A DNA stretch of 64,000 nucleotides from Methylophaga sp. OBS4 (lineage in GTDB: Bacteria > Pseudomonadota > Gammaproteobacteria > Nitrosococcales > Methylophagaceae), in NCBI RefSeq assembly GCF_026319305.1, contig NZ_JAPDMV010000002.1:1-64000 (forward strand). The letters run 5' to 3'. The position numbers and the translations under genes were made by a program. This document shows positions 20,517 to 29,787 of this stretch, piece after piece. Below the pieces are notes generated by a model. It saw nothing but the letters and a program-made list of their open reading frames with translations. It ran no database searches and was not told the DNA's origin. Within the stretch, counting starts at the first letter, position 1. Each line of letters begins with the position of its first letter.

Positions 20517-20807
20517 TTAACATTCAATAACAGCAACGATGTCATCTTCACGCATTACCAGCAGTTCTTCACCGTCGACTTTGACTTCTGTACCGGCATA
20601 TTTACCGAACAACACTCTGTCACCGACTTTCACTGCCAGGGCACGTACTTCACCTGAATCAGTGATTTTTCCATCACCTGCAGCAATAACTTCACCGCGG
20701 GAAGGCTTTTCTGCTGCGTTATCCGGGATAACAATACCACCCGGGCTGGTTGTTTCTTCTTCCATGCGACGAACAATCACACGATCATGAAGGGGACGAA
20801 GATTCAT
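20517..20807 (-). CDS. groES: Co-chaperonin GroES
   Basis: GroES lid of 96 residues starting [18 protein letters not shown], with the mobile loop around [15 protein letters not shown] strong Shine-Dalgarno sequence (cggagga) lies 8 nt before the ATG. First gene of the groES-groEL operon. Confidence 0.99.
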   Translation of the reverse strand: MNLRPLHDRVIVRRMEEETTSPGGIVIPDNAAEKPSRGEVIAAGDGKITDSGEVRALAVKVGDRVLFGKYAGTEVKVDGEELLVMREDDIVAVIEC

Positions 20808-20862
20808 CTGTAATTCCTCCGAAAAATGTCTATTTAATGACCAACGTAAGTTTGGAACCCTA

Positions 20863-20893
20863 TAAATGGGGTTATAAAACCCGCTTTCAAGGG
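20863..20893 (-). promoter_or_regulatory. Sigma-32 heat-shock promoter of groESL
   Basis: On the minus strand: -35 cccttgaaa (20885-20893), a 13-nt spacer, then -10 ccccattta (20863-20871). This matches the CTTGAAA / CCCCAT-T heat-shock consensus closely and lies about 55 bp upstream of the groES start. No CIRCE element was seen. Confidence 0.9.
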
Positions 20894-20929
20894 CTTGAGA
20901 TAAAAATTTTTGGTTTTTTTCGTCTTTCT

Positions 20930-21406
20930 TTATCGCAGCTGATGCGGATCATCATCATCAACCACTTCACCCTCAATAATGCTGGATTCATCATGAGAAG
21001 ATGGGGGCGAGCGATGTTGGTGGAAATGGGCCGAACTGTGCTGCCTGAGAATAATCTGACTGTTTTTCAAAATCTGCCGGATCATCGACTGTCGGACTGG
21101 CGGTATCAACAACAAAAAACCCAAGGCATCGGTGACAAAGCCGGGAGTCAACAATAAGGCACCACTTATTAATAAGGTCAGCCCTTCCAGCATTTCAACA
21201 GCCGGGAGCTCGCCACGCGCCATGACTGTTTGCGCACGTTGCAGCGTGCTAAATCCCTGCAAACGTAAGAGAAAGGCGCCTATCACAGCGGTTCCGACCA
21301 CAAGAAAAACCGTCCAACCCGCACCGATCACTTTGCCGACCTGGATCAGAAAGTAAATTTCTACCAGGGGAATGATCAGAAACAACAAAAATAAAAACCG
21401 AAACAT
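20930..21406 (-). CDS. fxsA: FxsA family membrane protein
   Basis: Small inner-membrane protein of 158 residues. Hydrophobic helices are at about 1-20 (with the motif [13 protein letters not shown]), 25-45 and 72-105, followed by a polar, His- and Asp-rich cytoplasmic tail. FxsA of E. coli alters exclusion of phage T7 by the F plasmid; its normal role is unknown. Its 3' end lies about 40 bp before the groESL heat-shock promoter on the same strand, so read-through into groES is possible. Confidence 0.85.
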   Translation of the reverse strand: MFRFLFLLFLIIPLVEIYFLIQVGKVIGAGWTVFLVVGTAVIGAFLLRLQGFSTLQRAQTVMARGELPAVEMLEGLTLLISGALLLTPGFVTDALGFLLLIPPVRQSMIRQILKNSQIILRQHSSAHFHQHRSPPSSHDESSIIEGEVVDDDDPHQLR

Positions 21407-21516
21407 GACTTTTCCTAAATTAGGAGTTCATTGGTTGATATTGGGACAGTCGCCGACTTTTCAAGGTTGCCGCTGCGGTTGTAGCCAAAAAGCCACAAAA
21501 ATGCCGATTTGTATCG

Positions 21517-21534
21517 TTGTCACGAAACTGTCAC
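21517..21534 (+). promoter_or_regulatory. Pho box upstream of phosphate porin
   Basis: Two 7-mers in the PhoB-binding arrangement: ttgtcac (21517-21523), 4 nt (gaaa), ctgtcac (21528-21534), followed by aaaa. This matches the consensus of two CTGTCAT-like repeats with 11-nt period. It lies about 95 bp upstream of the porin start. Confidence 0.8.
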
Positions 21535-21628
21535 AAAACTTTAATCACGGTGAAACATTTCGGGCATAAGGTGTGCGGGACTTCGGCATTAACACCGAAC
21601 TTGATAAACCAACCAAGAGGATAGTCCC

Positions 21629-22987
21629 TTGAAACTGAAAACGACATCTTTATTAATAGCAGGCACCTTGTTCGGTGCGGCCATGCTGCCGGCACAAGCC
21701 AACAACGATGCCATGATAGACCTATTGAAGGTCCTGCGCGACAAAGGCACTATCAGTGCACAAGATTACGATTTGCTGGCTAATGCAGCAAAAGCTGACA
21801 AGGAAGCCACCGAAGCAGCGCAAGCCGAAGTGAAAGCAGAAGTCAAAGAAGCAACTGCTGATATGCCTAAGATCACTACCAAAGGTAAGCTGGTTGTTGA
21901 AGATCGTGAAGGTAACTGGTCATTCCAGCCTATCGGTCGGGTGATGTGGGATGCGGTAACCGCAGATGCAGACACTGGCAGCGAGAGCGATGATGCAGAA
22001 GGCACTGAATTACGCCGTGCCCGTCTGGGTTTCGAGGGTGCTATCTACAGCATGGGTTACAAATTTGAAGCTGATTTTGCCGGTGGTGATGCTTCTATCA
22101 AAGATGCCTATATCAGCTACGGTAACAAACTGACCGACAACACCAAATACGGTGTCAAACTGGGTCAGTCTCATATTCCTTTTGGTCTGAACACCAAAAT
22201 CAGCTCCAAATACATGAGCTTTATGGATCGCCCCTTGTTTGCTGACAGCAGCATCTCACCTGCTCGGGAAAGCGGTGCAGTAGTCTCTGTCAACGACAAA
22301 GATTATAAATGGTTACTTGCTGCAGGCCTGACAAATGGTGGCTTGAGTGATGGCGAAACAGACAATAACGGTAGCACCTTTGCTGTCCGCGGTTCATTCG
22401 TACCTTATATGCAGGACAGCACTCACCTGTTGCAAATTGGCGCCGGTTACCTGACCAAAGGCGGCGGCGACTCCTTCAAATTTGATCAACGTCTGGTAAG
22501 CCACATTGATAATTCCAAACCGCTCAGCACCGGCACAGTTGCTGCGAGTGAGTTTGACGGTTCTGATGCGTTTACCGTTGATGCCATGGGTGTGTTTGGT
22601 TCATTCCACACAATGGCGGAATACATTGATTACAGTATCGAGCGTGAAACAGCAGACGATATCGATATCGACGGTTACGCGGTTGAAGCGGGTTACTTCC
22701 TGACCGGAGAATCGTTGAAATGGAAAAAGGGTTATACCTCAGGCATTTCACCTAAATCCAAATACGGTGCATGGCAAATCGCCGCCCGCTTCGAAAATCT
22801 CGAAATCCAGGACTCACAGGCCGGTGATGACGAAGCAGATAAATTCACCATCGGTGTCAACTACTACCCGACTCAAAACACCCGTCTGATGCTGAACTAC
22901 GACAAGGTTACCGACCTGACTGTAAACGGTGCCGGCACGAGTATAGAGCCTTCAGCACTGAAATTCCGTGCCCAGGCTTACTGGTAG
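21629..22987 (+). CDS. Phosphate-selective porin OprO/OprP-like
   Basis: Outer-membrane beta-barrel of 452 residues. A signal peptide ends at AQA (about 24); a short helical, Ala/Lys/Glu-rich region at about 45-75 precedes the barrel, which ends in the aromatic C-terminal signature FRAQAYW. Sequence style and length fit the Porin_O_P family for phosphate or polyphosphate. The start codon is TTG at 21629, supported by agagga at 21616-21621 and by the signal peptide. The Pho box upstream supports induction by phosphate starvation. Confidence 0.88.
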   Translation: MKLKTTSLLIAGTLFGAAMLPAQANNDAMIDLLKVLRDKGTISAQDYDLLANAAKADKEATEAAQAEVKAEVKEATADMPKITTKGKLVVEDREGNWSFQPIGRVMWDAVTADADTGSESDDAEGTELRRARLGFEGAIYSMGYKFEADFAGGDASIKDAYISYGNKLTDNTKYGVKLGQSHIPFGLNTKISSKYMSFMDRPLFADSSISPARESGAVVSVNDKDYKWLLAAGLTNGGLSDGETDNNGSTFAVRGSFVPYMQDSTHLLQIGAGYLTKGGGDSFKFDQRLVSHIDNSKPLSTGTVAASEFDGSDAFTVDAMGVFGSFHTMAEYIDYSIERETADDIDIDGYAVEAGYFLTGESLKWKKGYTSGISPKSKYGAWQIAARFENLEIQDSQAGDDEADKFTIGVNYYPTQNTRLMLNYDKVTDLTVNGAGTSIEPSALKFRAQAYW

Positions 22988-23013
22988 AGACCGGTTAGTT
23001 ACTCTCTCGATTG

Positions 23014-23047
23014 GGCCTCACCCTTACAGGTGGGGCCTTTTTTTTTT
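23014..23047 (+). terminator. Intrinsic terminator after the phosphate porin
   Basis: Stem ggcctcacc (23014-23022) with ggtggggcc (23029-23037), one G-T pair, 6-nt loop, then ten T. It ends the porin transcript just before the next Pho box cluster. Confidence 0.9.
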
Positions 23048-23061
23048 GCCGGCAAGTCCGG

Positions 23062-23090
23062 CTGTCATAAAAACTTCATCTGATTGTCAT
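23062..23090 (+). promoter_or_regulatory. Tandem Pho boxes upstream of the choice-of-anchor I gene
   Basis: Three 7-mers with exact 11-nt period: ctgtcat (23062-23068), acttcat (23073-23079) and ttgtcat (23084-23090). The outer two match the PhoB half-site well and the middle one weakly. They lie about 60 bp upstream of the start. Confidence 0.75.
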
Positions 23091-23151
23091 TAAAAAGAAG
23101 CTGAATTATGTGACTTTAGTCATGTTCTCTTCTCAGCATAAGGCCATCATC

Positions 23152-24636
23152 ATGCAAAAATTCCTGTTATCAAAATATGTTGTCGTTCTCGGCCTGGCAT
23201 TCTTACTGCCTGTTGCAACCATCCAGGCATTTGAAGTTACAAAACTTTCAAGCTACGCCGAAGAATGCGGTGGCCAGGAAAGCTGTGCCGAAATCGCCGC
23301 TTACGACGCTGCCTCATCACGCGTCTTTGTAACCAATGCCGCGGAAAATGAACTGCGTATTTTAGATGTCATTGATGGCCAATTAATTGAAGTCAGTGCC
23401 ATTGATTTATCACTCTATGGTGGCGGCCCGAACAGTGTGGCGGTATCTAGTGGCATCGTTGCTGTTGCAGTAGAAGCCTCAGATAAACAGGCTAACGGCA
23501 CGGTAGAATTGTTTATGACTGATGGCACACATATCGACTCAGTCGAAGTCGGTGCCCTGCCTGATATGCTTACTTTCACTCCTGATGGCAAGTTTCTGCT
23601 TGTAGCGAATGAGGGAGAACCCAACGCTGATTATTCGGTAGACCCGGAAGGATCTGTGTCTGTCATCGATACGGCAAGCTGGACAGCTCGAACTGCCGGT
23701 TTTAACAGCTTCACGATAAAAGATCTGAAAAATGTCCGGATCTTTGGCCCCGGTGCCAGCATCGCACAGGATCTGGAACCGGAATACGTGACGGTCGCTG
23801 AAGACTCCAAAACAGCCTGGATCAGCCTGCAGGAAAACAATGCCATCGCCAGGCTGGATATCGAAACTGCGACCATTACCGCTATTTACGGCCTGGGTTA
23901 CAAAAAACATACGCAACAGAAGAATGCCTTTGATGCCAGCAACAAAGATAATGGCATCAATATCCAGCCATGGCCTGCTTACGGCATGTATCAACCCGAT
24001 GCGCTGGCCGCTTATCAGCGTGGCAACGCCACTTTTATTATCTCGGCCAACGAAGGTGACGCGCGGGATTACGACGGCTTCAGCGAAGAAGCACGGGTTA
24101 AGGATCTGACCCTTGATCCCGACGTCTTCCCGGGTGCGGAAGTATTGCAAAAAGATGAAAACCTGGGCCGTTTAAAAACCACGCTGGCACATGGTGATAT
24201 TGATGGTGACGGCGACTTTGACCAGATTTTTGCTTATGGTGGCCGCTCCTTCTCCATCTGGAATGCCAACGGCAATCAAGTTTATGACAGTGGCTCAACG
24301 TTTGAGCGCTCACTGGCGCAATACCAGCAGCAGGGAATGGATGTCTGGGATGACAGCCGCAGTGATGATAAAGGCCCGGAACCTGAATCGGTTACAGTCG
24401 GCAAGCTGGGTGACAGCAGCTATGCTTTTATCGGTCTGGAAAGAACCTCAGGCATTTTTGTCTACCAGCTCGATAATCCCTACAAACCAGCGCCGGCTGG
24501 CTTTATTAACACCAAACAGCAGGGTGATATCGGCCCTGAGGGTCTGGTCTTTATTGAACGTGATAGCAACAGCAGCTGGTTGCTGGTTACCAACGAAATC
24601 AGCAACACGATTTCTTTATATGAAATCAAGCCATAA
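23152..24636 (+). CDS. Choice-of-anchor I family exported beta-propeller protein
   Basis: From ATG 23152 (aagg 10 nt upstream) the protein has 494 residues with a signal peptide ending near IQA. Propeller-type repeats follow, such as LPDMLTFTPDGKFLLVANEG and LEPEYVTVAEDSKTAWISL, with a calcium-type loop DIDGDGDFDQ near residue 360. Members of this family are often labelled alkaline phosphatase-like, but I see no phosphatase active site. The Pho boxes upstream and the phosphate porin next to it suggest a role during phosphate starvation. No C-terminal sorting domain is visible. Confidence 0.8.
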   Translation: MQKFLLSKYVVVLGLAFLLPVATIQAFEVTKLSSYAEECGGQESCAEIAAYDAASSRVFVTNAAENELRILDVIDGQLIEVSAIDLSLYGGGPNSVAVSSGIVAVAVEASDKQANGTVELFMTDGTHIDSVEVGALPDMLTFTPDGKFLLVANEGEPNADYSVDPEGSVSVIDTASWTARTAGFNSFTIKDLKNVRIFGPGASIAQDLEPEYVTVAEDSKTAWISLQENNAIARLDIETATITAIYGLGYKKHTQQKNAFDASNKDNGINIQPWPAYGMYQPDALAAYQRGNATFIISANEGDARDYDGFSEEARVKDLTLDPDVFPGAEVLQKDENLGRLKTTLAHGDIDGDGDFDQIFAYGGRSFSIWNANGNQVYDSGSTFERSLAQYQQQGMDVWDDSRSDDKGPEPESVTVGKLGDSSYAFIGLERTSGIFVYQLDNPYKPAPAGFINTKQQGDIGPEGLVFIERDSNSSWLLVTNEISNTISLYEIKP

Positions 24637-24663
24637 CGTTAATAGCCGCCCCTAGCCACTTGC

Positions 24664-24703
24664 AAATCCTGCTTCCCGGAGGAAGCAGGATTTTCTGTTT
24701 TTT
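24664..24703 (+). terminator. Intrinsic terminator after the choice-of-anchor I gene
   Basis: Perfect 13-bp stem aaatcctgcttcc (24664-24676) / ggaagcaggattt (24681-24693) with a cgga tetraloop, followed by an interrupted T tract (ttttctgtttttt). It ends 17 nt before the next start codon. Confidence 0.85.
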
Positions 24704-24719
24704 AAAAAGTTGAGTCTGG

Positions 24720-26546
24720 ATGACACAAGAAGAACTACAACAATTCCTTTCACTGGAGGACATACTCCGTCAAGGCAGTCTGACCCCGCTTTTCCAACCC
24801 ATTGTATCGCTGCAGCAACAGCAGATCTTCGGCTATGAGGCGCTGATCCGCGGCCCCTCTGACAGTCCGTTGCATTCGCCGATTAACCTGTTCAACACCG
24901 CTTATCGTCATGGCAAACTGGCCGAGCTGGATTTGTTATGCCGGGAAACCGTTATCCGTCGTTATGGCGAACTCGGCCTGCCCGGCAAATTGTTTATCAA
25001 CACCACGCCTGTGGCTTTGTTGCAAAATGATTACCCGCATGGCCTGACCTTACAGTTTCTAAAATCTGCCGGTCTATTACCACAACAGGTGGTTATTGAA
25101 CTGACTGAGCAGTATCCCATCGACGATTATGATTTAATGCGGCAGGCAACCGAACATTACCGTGAAATGGGGTTTTCTATTGCGATTGATGATCTGGGCG
25201 CAGGTTATTCCGGACTGCGAACCTGGTCAGAACTGAAACCTGATTTCGTCAAACTGGATCGCCACTTCATGCAAAATATCCATGAAGACCGGGAAAAGCG
25301 CCAGTTTGTGCAATCGATGATAGATATCGCACAGAGCATCAACTGCCAGGTGATTGGGGAAGGTATTGAAATTCGTCAGGAATACCTGGCTTCACAAAGT
25401 CTCGATATGCAATTTGTGCAGGGTTATTATTTCGGCAGGCCCGGCCGCAACCCGCCAAAGTCACTGGACAGCGGTTTATTTTCCCAACGCCAGCAAACCG
25501 CCTTGCTGTCTCCGGGGCGTCCCCGCGCCAACACATTGGTCAGTAGTTTGCTGACCGAACTGGAACCGCTGACAACCAGCGACTTACTGCACCATGTCGG
25601 CGACCGCTTTCAGAAAGCCGTCAACCTCGCCGCGTTACCGGTTGTTGATGCCAATAACAAAGTTGCCGGTATTGTCTGGCGTGATGAATTCATGACCTTA
25701 TATGCCAGCCGGTTTGGGCGCGAATTGCACGGACGCAAGGCCATCCGTGAATTTATGGACAACCAGCCTATCGTCGTCGAGACCGCGTTGTCTTTGAAAA
25801 AACTCAGCTATCAGATTACCAGCCAGGAAACGCACCATCAGCACAGTCTGTTTATCATCACCGAACAGCAACGCTATCGGGGGGTCGGCAGTTTGATGGA
25901 TTTATTACGCCAAATCACCGATATGCAAATCACCATGGCCCGTCATGCCAATCCGCTCAGTGGCCTGCCTGGCAATGTACCACTTAGCGAACACACACGC
26001 GATGTCATTGAGCAAAACCGTGATGTGGTTATCTGTTATTTCGATTTGGATAATTTCAAGCCTTACAATGATATATACGGCTATGGCAAAGGGGATCAAG
26101 TGATCAGTCTGACCGCCAAAACCCTCACTGATCACATCAATACCGACATCGATTTTATCGGCCATGTCGGCGGCGATGACTTTATCATCGTGTTTGAAAG
26201 CCTGGACTGGCAGTTACGCTGTCAGCAAATTCTGCATGCATTTCAGCTTTTGTATCCGCAACTTTACCTTGCTGCGCACCTGCAGCAGCAAGGAATTAAC
26301 GCCCAGGATCGCCACGGCCAACAGACCTTTTACCCGTTGCTCAGCCTGTCGATAGGAGCGGTCAGATTACAGGACTTTGAAGAAATTCTCGCTGAGGCTG
26401 ATTTAGCGGAATGCGCCAGTAAAGCCAAATCAATGGCAAAACGCATCAGCGGCAACAGTTTCTATCTGCTGGAGAAACAGCAATGCCAGTGCTGCGTGGA
26501 TAAACTACAAATAGCAGGCGTTGATAGAAAAGTCATCAACAGCTAA
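24720..26546 (+). CDS. EAL - CBS pair - GGDEF cyclic-di-GMP protein
   Basis: Soluble protein of 608 residues. An EAL domain at about 15-250 keeps the phosphodiesterase residues (E40-A41-L42, ELTEQYP, DDLGAGYSG, KLDRHFM, VIGEGIE). Two CBS motifs span about 270-390, and a C-terminal GGDEF domain spans about 420-590. The GGDEF signature reads GGDDF (484-488), with aspartate in place of the catalytic glutamate, so cyclase activity is doubtful. The CBS pair may sense a nucleotide. There is no strong Shine-Dalgarno sequence. Best guess: an active phosphodiesterase with a regulatory GGDEF domain. Confidence 0.9.
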   Translation: MTQEELQQFLSLEDILRQGSLTPLFQPIVSLQQQQIFGYEALIRGPSDSPLHSPINLFNTAYRHGKLAELDLLCRETVIRRYGELGLPGKLFINTTPVALLQNDYPHGLTLQFLKSAGLLPQQVVIELTEQYPIDDYDLMRQATEHYREMGFSIAIDDLGAGYSGLRTWSELKPDFVKLDRHFMQNIHEDREKRQFVQSMIDIAQSINCQVIGEGIEIRQEYLASQSLDMQFVQGYYFGRPGRNPPKSLDSGLFSQRQQTALLSPGRPRANTLVSSLLTELEPLTTSDLLHHVGDRFQKAVNLAALPVVDANNKVAGIVWRDEFMTLYASRFGRELHGRKAIREFMDNQPIVVETALSLKKLSYQITSQETHHQHSLFIITEQQRYRGVGSLMDLLRQITDMQITMARHANPLSGLPGNVPLSEHTRDVIEQNRDVVICYFDLDNFKPYNDIYGYGKGDQVISLTAKTLTDHINTDIDFIGHVGGDDFIIVFESLDWQLRCQQILHAFQLLYPQLYLAAHLQQQGINAQDRHGQQTFYPLLSLSIGAVRLQDFEEILAEADLAECASKAKSMAKRISGNSFYLLEKQQCQCCVDKLQIAGVDRKVINS

Positions 26547-26568
26547 AAATACTTAAGGGTAACTCTAA

Positions 26569-27003
26569 CTATACCGCAGCTTCCATTGCCACTTGTTCCA
26601 GCACAAACTCGACCCGCTGACGCACTTTTTCGCGAGTTTCACGAAATGCGCCCAGGATCTCTGCTTCTTCACCTTTCATTTTGGCCGGATCAGGTAACGG
26701 CAGGTGCACTTTAATGGTATGCGGGCTCAACAAAGGACACTGTTCTTCGGCGTTATCACACAAGGTCACCAGTAAATCCGCCCATTCCAGCATTTCGCCA
26801 TTGACGCGGATAGACTCCTGCTGCGAAATATCAATACCGATTTCTGCCATCACTTTAATCGCGTGCGTGTTTTGACCGTGTGCTTCGATACCTGCTGATT
26901 TGATTTCGATATCATCGCCGGAAAGTGCACGTGCCCAGCCCTCGGCCATTTGTGAACGACAGGAATTGCCGGTACACAAAAACATCACTCTTAACCTATC
27001 CAT
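26569..27003 (-). CDS. arsC: Arsenate reductase / low-molecular-weight phosphatase family, ArsC type
   Basis: Protein of 144 residues with the P-loop CTGNSCRSQMAEGWAR at the N-terminus and the redox cysteine pair in VTLCDNAEEQCPLL, the arrangement of thioredoxin-coupled arsenate reductases. The ATG at 27003 has gaagg 9 nt upstream; an in-frame ATG at 27021 has no such site. There is no arsR, arsB or acr3 beside it, so its role in arsenic resistance is inferred from the residues alone. Confidence 0.85.
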   Translation of the reverse strand: MDRLRVMFLCTGNSCRSQMAEGWARALSGDDIEIKSAGIEAHGQNTHAIKVMAEIGIDISQQESIRVNGEMLEWADLLVTLCDNAEEQCPLLSPHTIKVHLPLPDPAKMKGEEAEILGAFRETREKVRQRVEFVLEQVAMEAAV

Positions 27004-27169
27004 TGCTATTACCTTCTTCATATCTGCGGTGAAGGTAGCAGGGTTTTATGACAATGTGATGAATCCCATTGTTTTGACAAGATAATGACTGATTCACACT
27101 GACAAACTTGAAGCGCCCTTAGCCCCATCTGTTAAAATGCCAGTTTGTTAACCAACACAGATATCCGCC

Positions 27170-27844
27170 GTGAAAAAATTCATCACTAACTTTCTCATAA
27201 CAGTCGTTTTGCTGGTGCCGGTGTTTGCCAGCGCCCAAACCACCCGCTACGTTTCTGACGAACTGGAAATCACCATGCGCAACGGCCAGGGCGTCAAATT
27301 CGGTATTCGCAAAATGCTGACATCCGGCACCCGACTCGATGTATTGGAAACCGATCCGGCCGGTTACTCCAAAGTCAGAACCGCTGAGGGCATCGAAGGC
27401 TGGGTGTTGACACGCTATCTCAGCAATACACCCAGCGCCCGTGACCGCCTGACAGCCAGTGAGCAGAAAATTGCCAACCTGGAACTGGAAATTTCCAGGT
27501 ACAAAGAAGAAATTTCTGCATTGAGCTCACAAAATACCGATGTCGACAGCCAGAACATGACGCTCAAGGAAAAATCCCAGCGCCTCAGCAAAGAACTGGA
27601 CGATTTGCGCCGTACGGCCTCCAATGCCGTGGCGTTAGATAATGAAAACCGCCAACTGAAAGAAAAACTGCAACAAATCGATCATCAGAATCAGTCATTG
27701 GTCATTGAAAATAATGCGCTGAAGGACAACAGCACCCGCAACTGGTTTCTGATCGGCGCTGCAGTCCTGTTCGCAGGTATCGTGTTGGGGCTGATTCTTC
27801 CACGCCTGCGTTTGCGCAAAAAAGATAGCTGGGGCAGCCTGTAA
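27170..27844 (+). CDS. SH3-domain membrane protein (YgiM/TIGR04211 type)
   Basis: Protein of 224 residues with a signal peptide ending FASA (about 22), a bacterial SH3 domain at about 25-90 (VRTAEGIEGWVLTRYL), a coiled coil at about 95-190, and a C-terminal transmembrane helix (WFLIGAAVLFAGIVLGLIL) followed by basic residues. It is probably anchored in the inner membrane with the SH3 domain in the periplasm. The start codon is GTG at 27170. Function is unknown. Confidence 0.85.
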   Translation: MKKFITNFLITVVLLVPVFASAQTTRYVSDELEITMRNGQGVKFGIRKMLTSGTRLDVLETDPAGYSKVRTAEGIEGWVLTRYLSNTPSARDRLTASEQKIANLELEISRYKEEISALSSQNTDVDSQNMTLKEKSQRLSKELDDLRRTASNAVALDNENRQLKEKLQQIDHQNQSLVIENNALKDNSTRNWFLIGAAVLFAGIVLGLILPRLRLRKKDSWGSL

Positions 27845-27891
27845 GCACTTATCTGCACAGCCCCCCTCTATCGCGGAGTTATAATGAGCTT

Positions 27892-27959
27892 AAGGCGGAA
27901 ACACCACCGCCTTCAAGATTCACCAACCACTTGCTGCTGTACTCAATACAGCAGCAAGT
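27892..27959 (+). other. Two hairpins upstream of the ABC exporter
   Basis: Hairpin 1 is aaggcgg/ccgcctt (27892-27898, 27907-27913). Hairpin 2 is a perfect 13-bp stem acttgctgctgta/tacagcagcaagt (27929-27941, 27947-27959). Neither has a long T run (hairpin 2 is followed by ttgacc). A tataat at 27880-27885 could be a -10 box, which would make these the leader of the exporter mRNA; alternatively they end the SH3 gene transcript. Confidence 0.5.
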
Positions 27960-27990
27960 TTGACCAAGCCAATGTAATGCCGATAGACAG

Positions 27991-29775
27991 ATGAGCAGCG
28001 AAAACAGTTATGACCTCCAGAGTATTTTGCATCGGGCACTGGGCTATAAGAAACATTTAGTCAAAGCCAACCTGATCGCCGTTCTGGCCACGATTTGTGC
28101 GGTGCCAGTGCCTTTGCTGCTGCCATTAATGGTTGATGAGGTCTTACTGGATCAGCCCGGCGTTACCGTGCATTTTATCGAACGCTTTACCCCGGAAATG
28201 TGGCATGGCCCGGTGCTGTATATTTCCGCCGTGTTACTGTTTACACTGATCCTGCGGGTAGCCTCACTGCTCCTCAACGTTATTCAGTCACGCTATTTCA
28301 CGTTGATTGCCAAGCGCATTACTTTCCGCATTCGCCAGCAACTGATTAAACGCTTAGGCCGCATTGCCATCAGCGAATATGAAACCCGTGGCAGTGCGGG
28401 GATCGCCTCACATTTTGTCACTGATATCGAAGTCATCGACAATTTCATCGGCAATACCGTCAGCCGCTTTATCGTTGCCCTGCTGAGCATTATCGGTACC
28501 GCCGTTATCCTGCTGTTTTTACACTGGCAGTTGGCATTGCTGATTCTGTTTATGAATCCACTGGTGATTTATTTCACGATGATAGTGGGCAAACGGGTCA
28601 AAACCCTGAAACAACGCGAAAACACGGCTTTTGAGATTTTCCAGCAAAGTCTCACCGAAACATTGGATGCAGTACAGCAAATCCGTACCGCCAACCGCGA
28701 AAAACATTATCTGCGCCGTGTTATCGAGAATGCCCGCAGCCTGCGTAACTACGCGTCCGATTACGCCTGGAAAAGCGATGCCGCCAACCGCTTTTCTTTT
28801 GTGATCTTTCTGTTCGGTTTTGATGTGTTCCGAGCGGTCAGCATGTTTATGGTCGTGTTCTCCGACCTGACCATCGGCCAAATGTTTGCCGTATTCGGTT
28901 ACCTCTGGTTCATGATGAGTCCGGTTCAGGAAGTTCTGAATATCCAATATTCGTTTTACGCAGCGGGTGCCGCTGTCTCCCGGCTCAATAAACTGTTCTC
29001 CATGCAGGAAGAAAAACGCTACCCAGACAAAATCAATCCCTTTGTAGCAGGTGAAGCCAGCAGCATCAGTATCAAGGATCTGCACTTCAAATATGGCGAT
29101 AATCACAAAGTGCTCAATGGCGTTTCGCTCAATATCAAAGCGGGTGAGAAAGTGGCGTTAGTCGGTGCCAGCGGCGCCGGTAAGTCGACACTGGTTAATG
29201 TGTTGCTAGGGTTGTATCCGGCTGATAGCGGCATGGTCTATTTCAATGATATTGCAGTCAGCGATATCGGCCTCGATACCGTACGGGAGCATGTGGCTAC
29301 CGTGTTACAGAGCCCGGCATTGTTTAATGACAGCGTGCGGGAAAACATTACCATGGGCCGGGATTATTCAGATGAGGCCGTCTGGCAGGCAATTCACATT
29401 GCGCAGCTGGAAGATGTTATTGCCAATATGCCGCAGCAACTCGACACCATTATCGGCCGCTCTGGGGTCAAACTTTCAGGGGGGCAGCGTCAACGTCTGG
29501 CGATTGCCCGCATGGTGCTGATAAACCCCAGCGTGGTCGTGCTGGACGAAGCCACTTCGGCACTGGACAGTGATACCGAACATCATCTGCATCAGGCTTT
29601 GGCTGATTATCTGCAAGGCCGTACGACCATTATTATTGCGCATAGGTTGAGCGCGGTAAAACAAGCGGACAGGATTGTCGTATTTGATGGCGGTGAGATT
29701 ATCGCGGAAGGCGACCATGACTCGCTGATCCGCCAGCATGGCTTGTATCAAAAACTCTACGCCCAGCAGATTTAG
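27991..29775 (+). CDS. ABC exporter, fused membrane and ATPase domains
   Basis: Half-transporter of 594 residues, similar in layout to MsbA and other lipid or multidrug exporters. Six transmembrane helices lie within 30-340. The nucleotide-binding domain (about 355-590) has Walker A GASGAGKST, the signature LSGGQRQRLAIA, Walker B VVVLDEATSALD and the H-loop IIAHRLSAV. It should act as a homodimer. It stands alone, so the substrate cannot be inferred. Confidence 0.92.
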   Translation: MSSENSYDLQSILHRALGYKKHLVKANLIAVLATICAVPVPLLLPLMVDEVLLDQPGVTVHFIERFTPEMWHGPVLYISAVLLFTLILRVASLLLNVIQSRYFTLIAKRITFRIRQQLIKRLGRIAISEYETRGSAGIASHFVTDIEVIDNFIGNTVSRFIVALLSIIGTAVILLFLHWQLALLILFMNPLVIYFTMIVGKRVKTLKQRENTAFEIFQQSLTETLDAVQQIRTANREKHYLRRVIENARSLRNYASDYAWKSDAANRFSFVIFLFGFDVFRAVSMFMVVFSDLTIGQMFAVFGYLWFMMSPVQEVLNIQYSFYAAGAAVSRLNKLFSMQEEKRYPDKINPFVAGEASSISIKDLHFKYGDNHKVLNGVSLNIKAGEKVALVGASGAGKSTLVNVLLGLYPADSGMVYFNDIAVSDIGLDTVREHVATVLQSPALFNDSVRENITMGRDYSDEAVWQAIHIAQLEDVIANMPQQLDTIIGRSGVKLSGGQRQRLAIARMVLINPSVVVLDEATSALDSDTEHHLHQALADYLQGRTTIIIAHRLSAVKQADRIVVFDGGEIIAEGDHDSLIRQHGLYQKLYAQQI

Positions 29776-29787
29776 CTTGGAGTCAAT

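Noticed and set aside
20808-20930. CIRCE operator upstream of groES
   Set aside because: No TTAGCACTC-N9-GAGTGCTAA match; the region instead holds a sigma-32 promoter.
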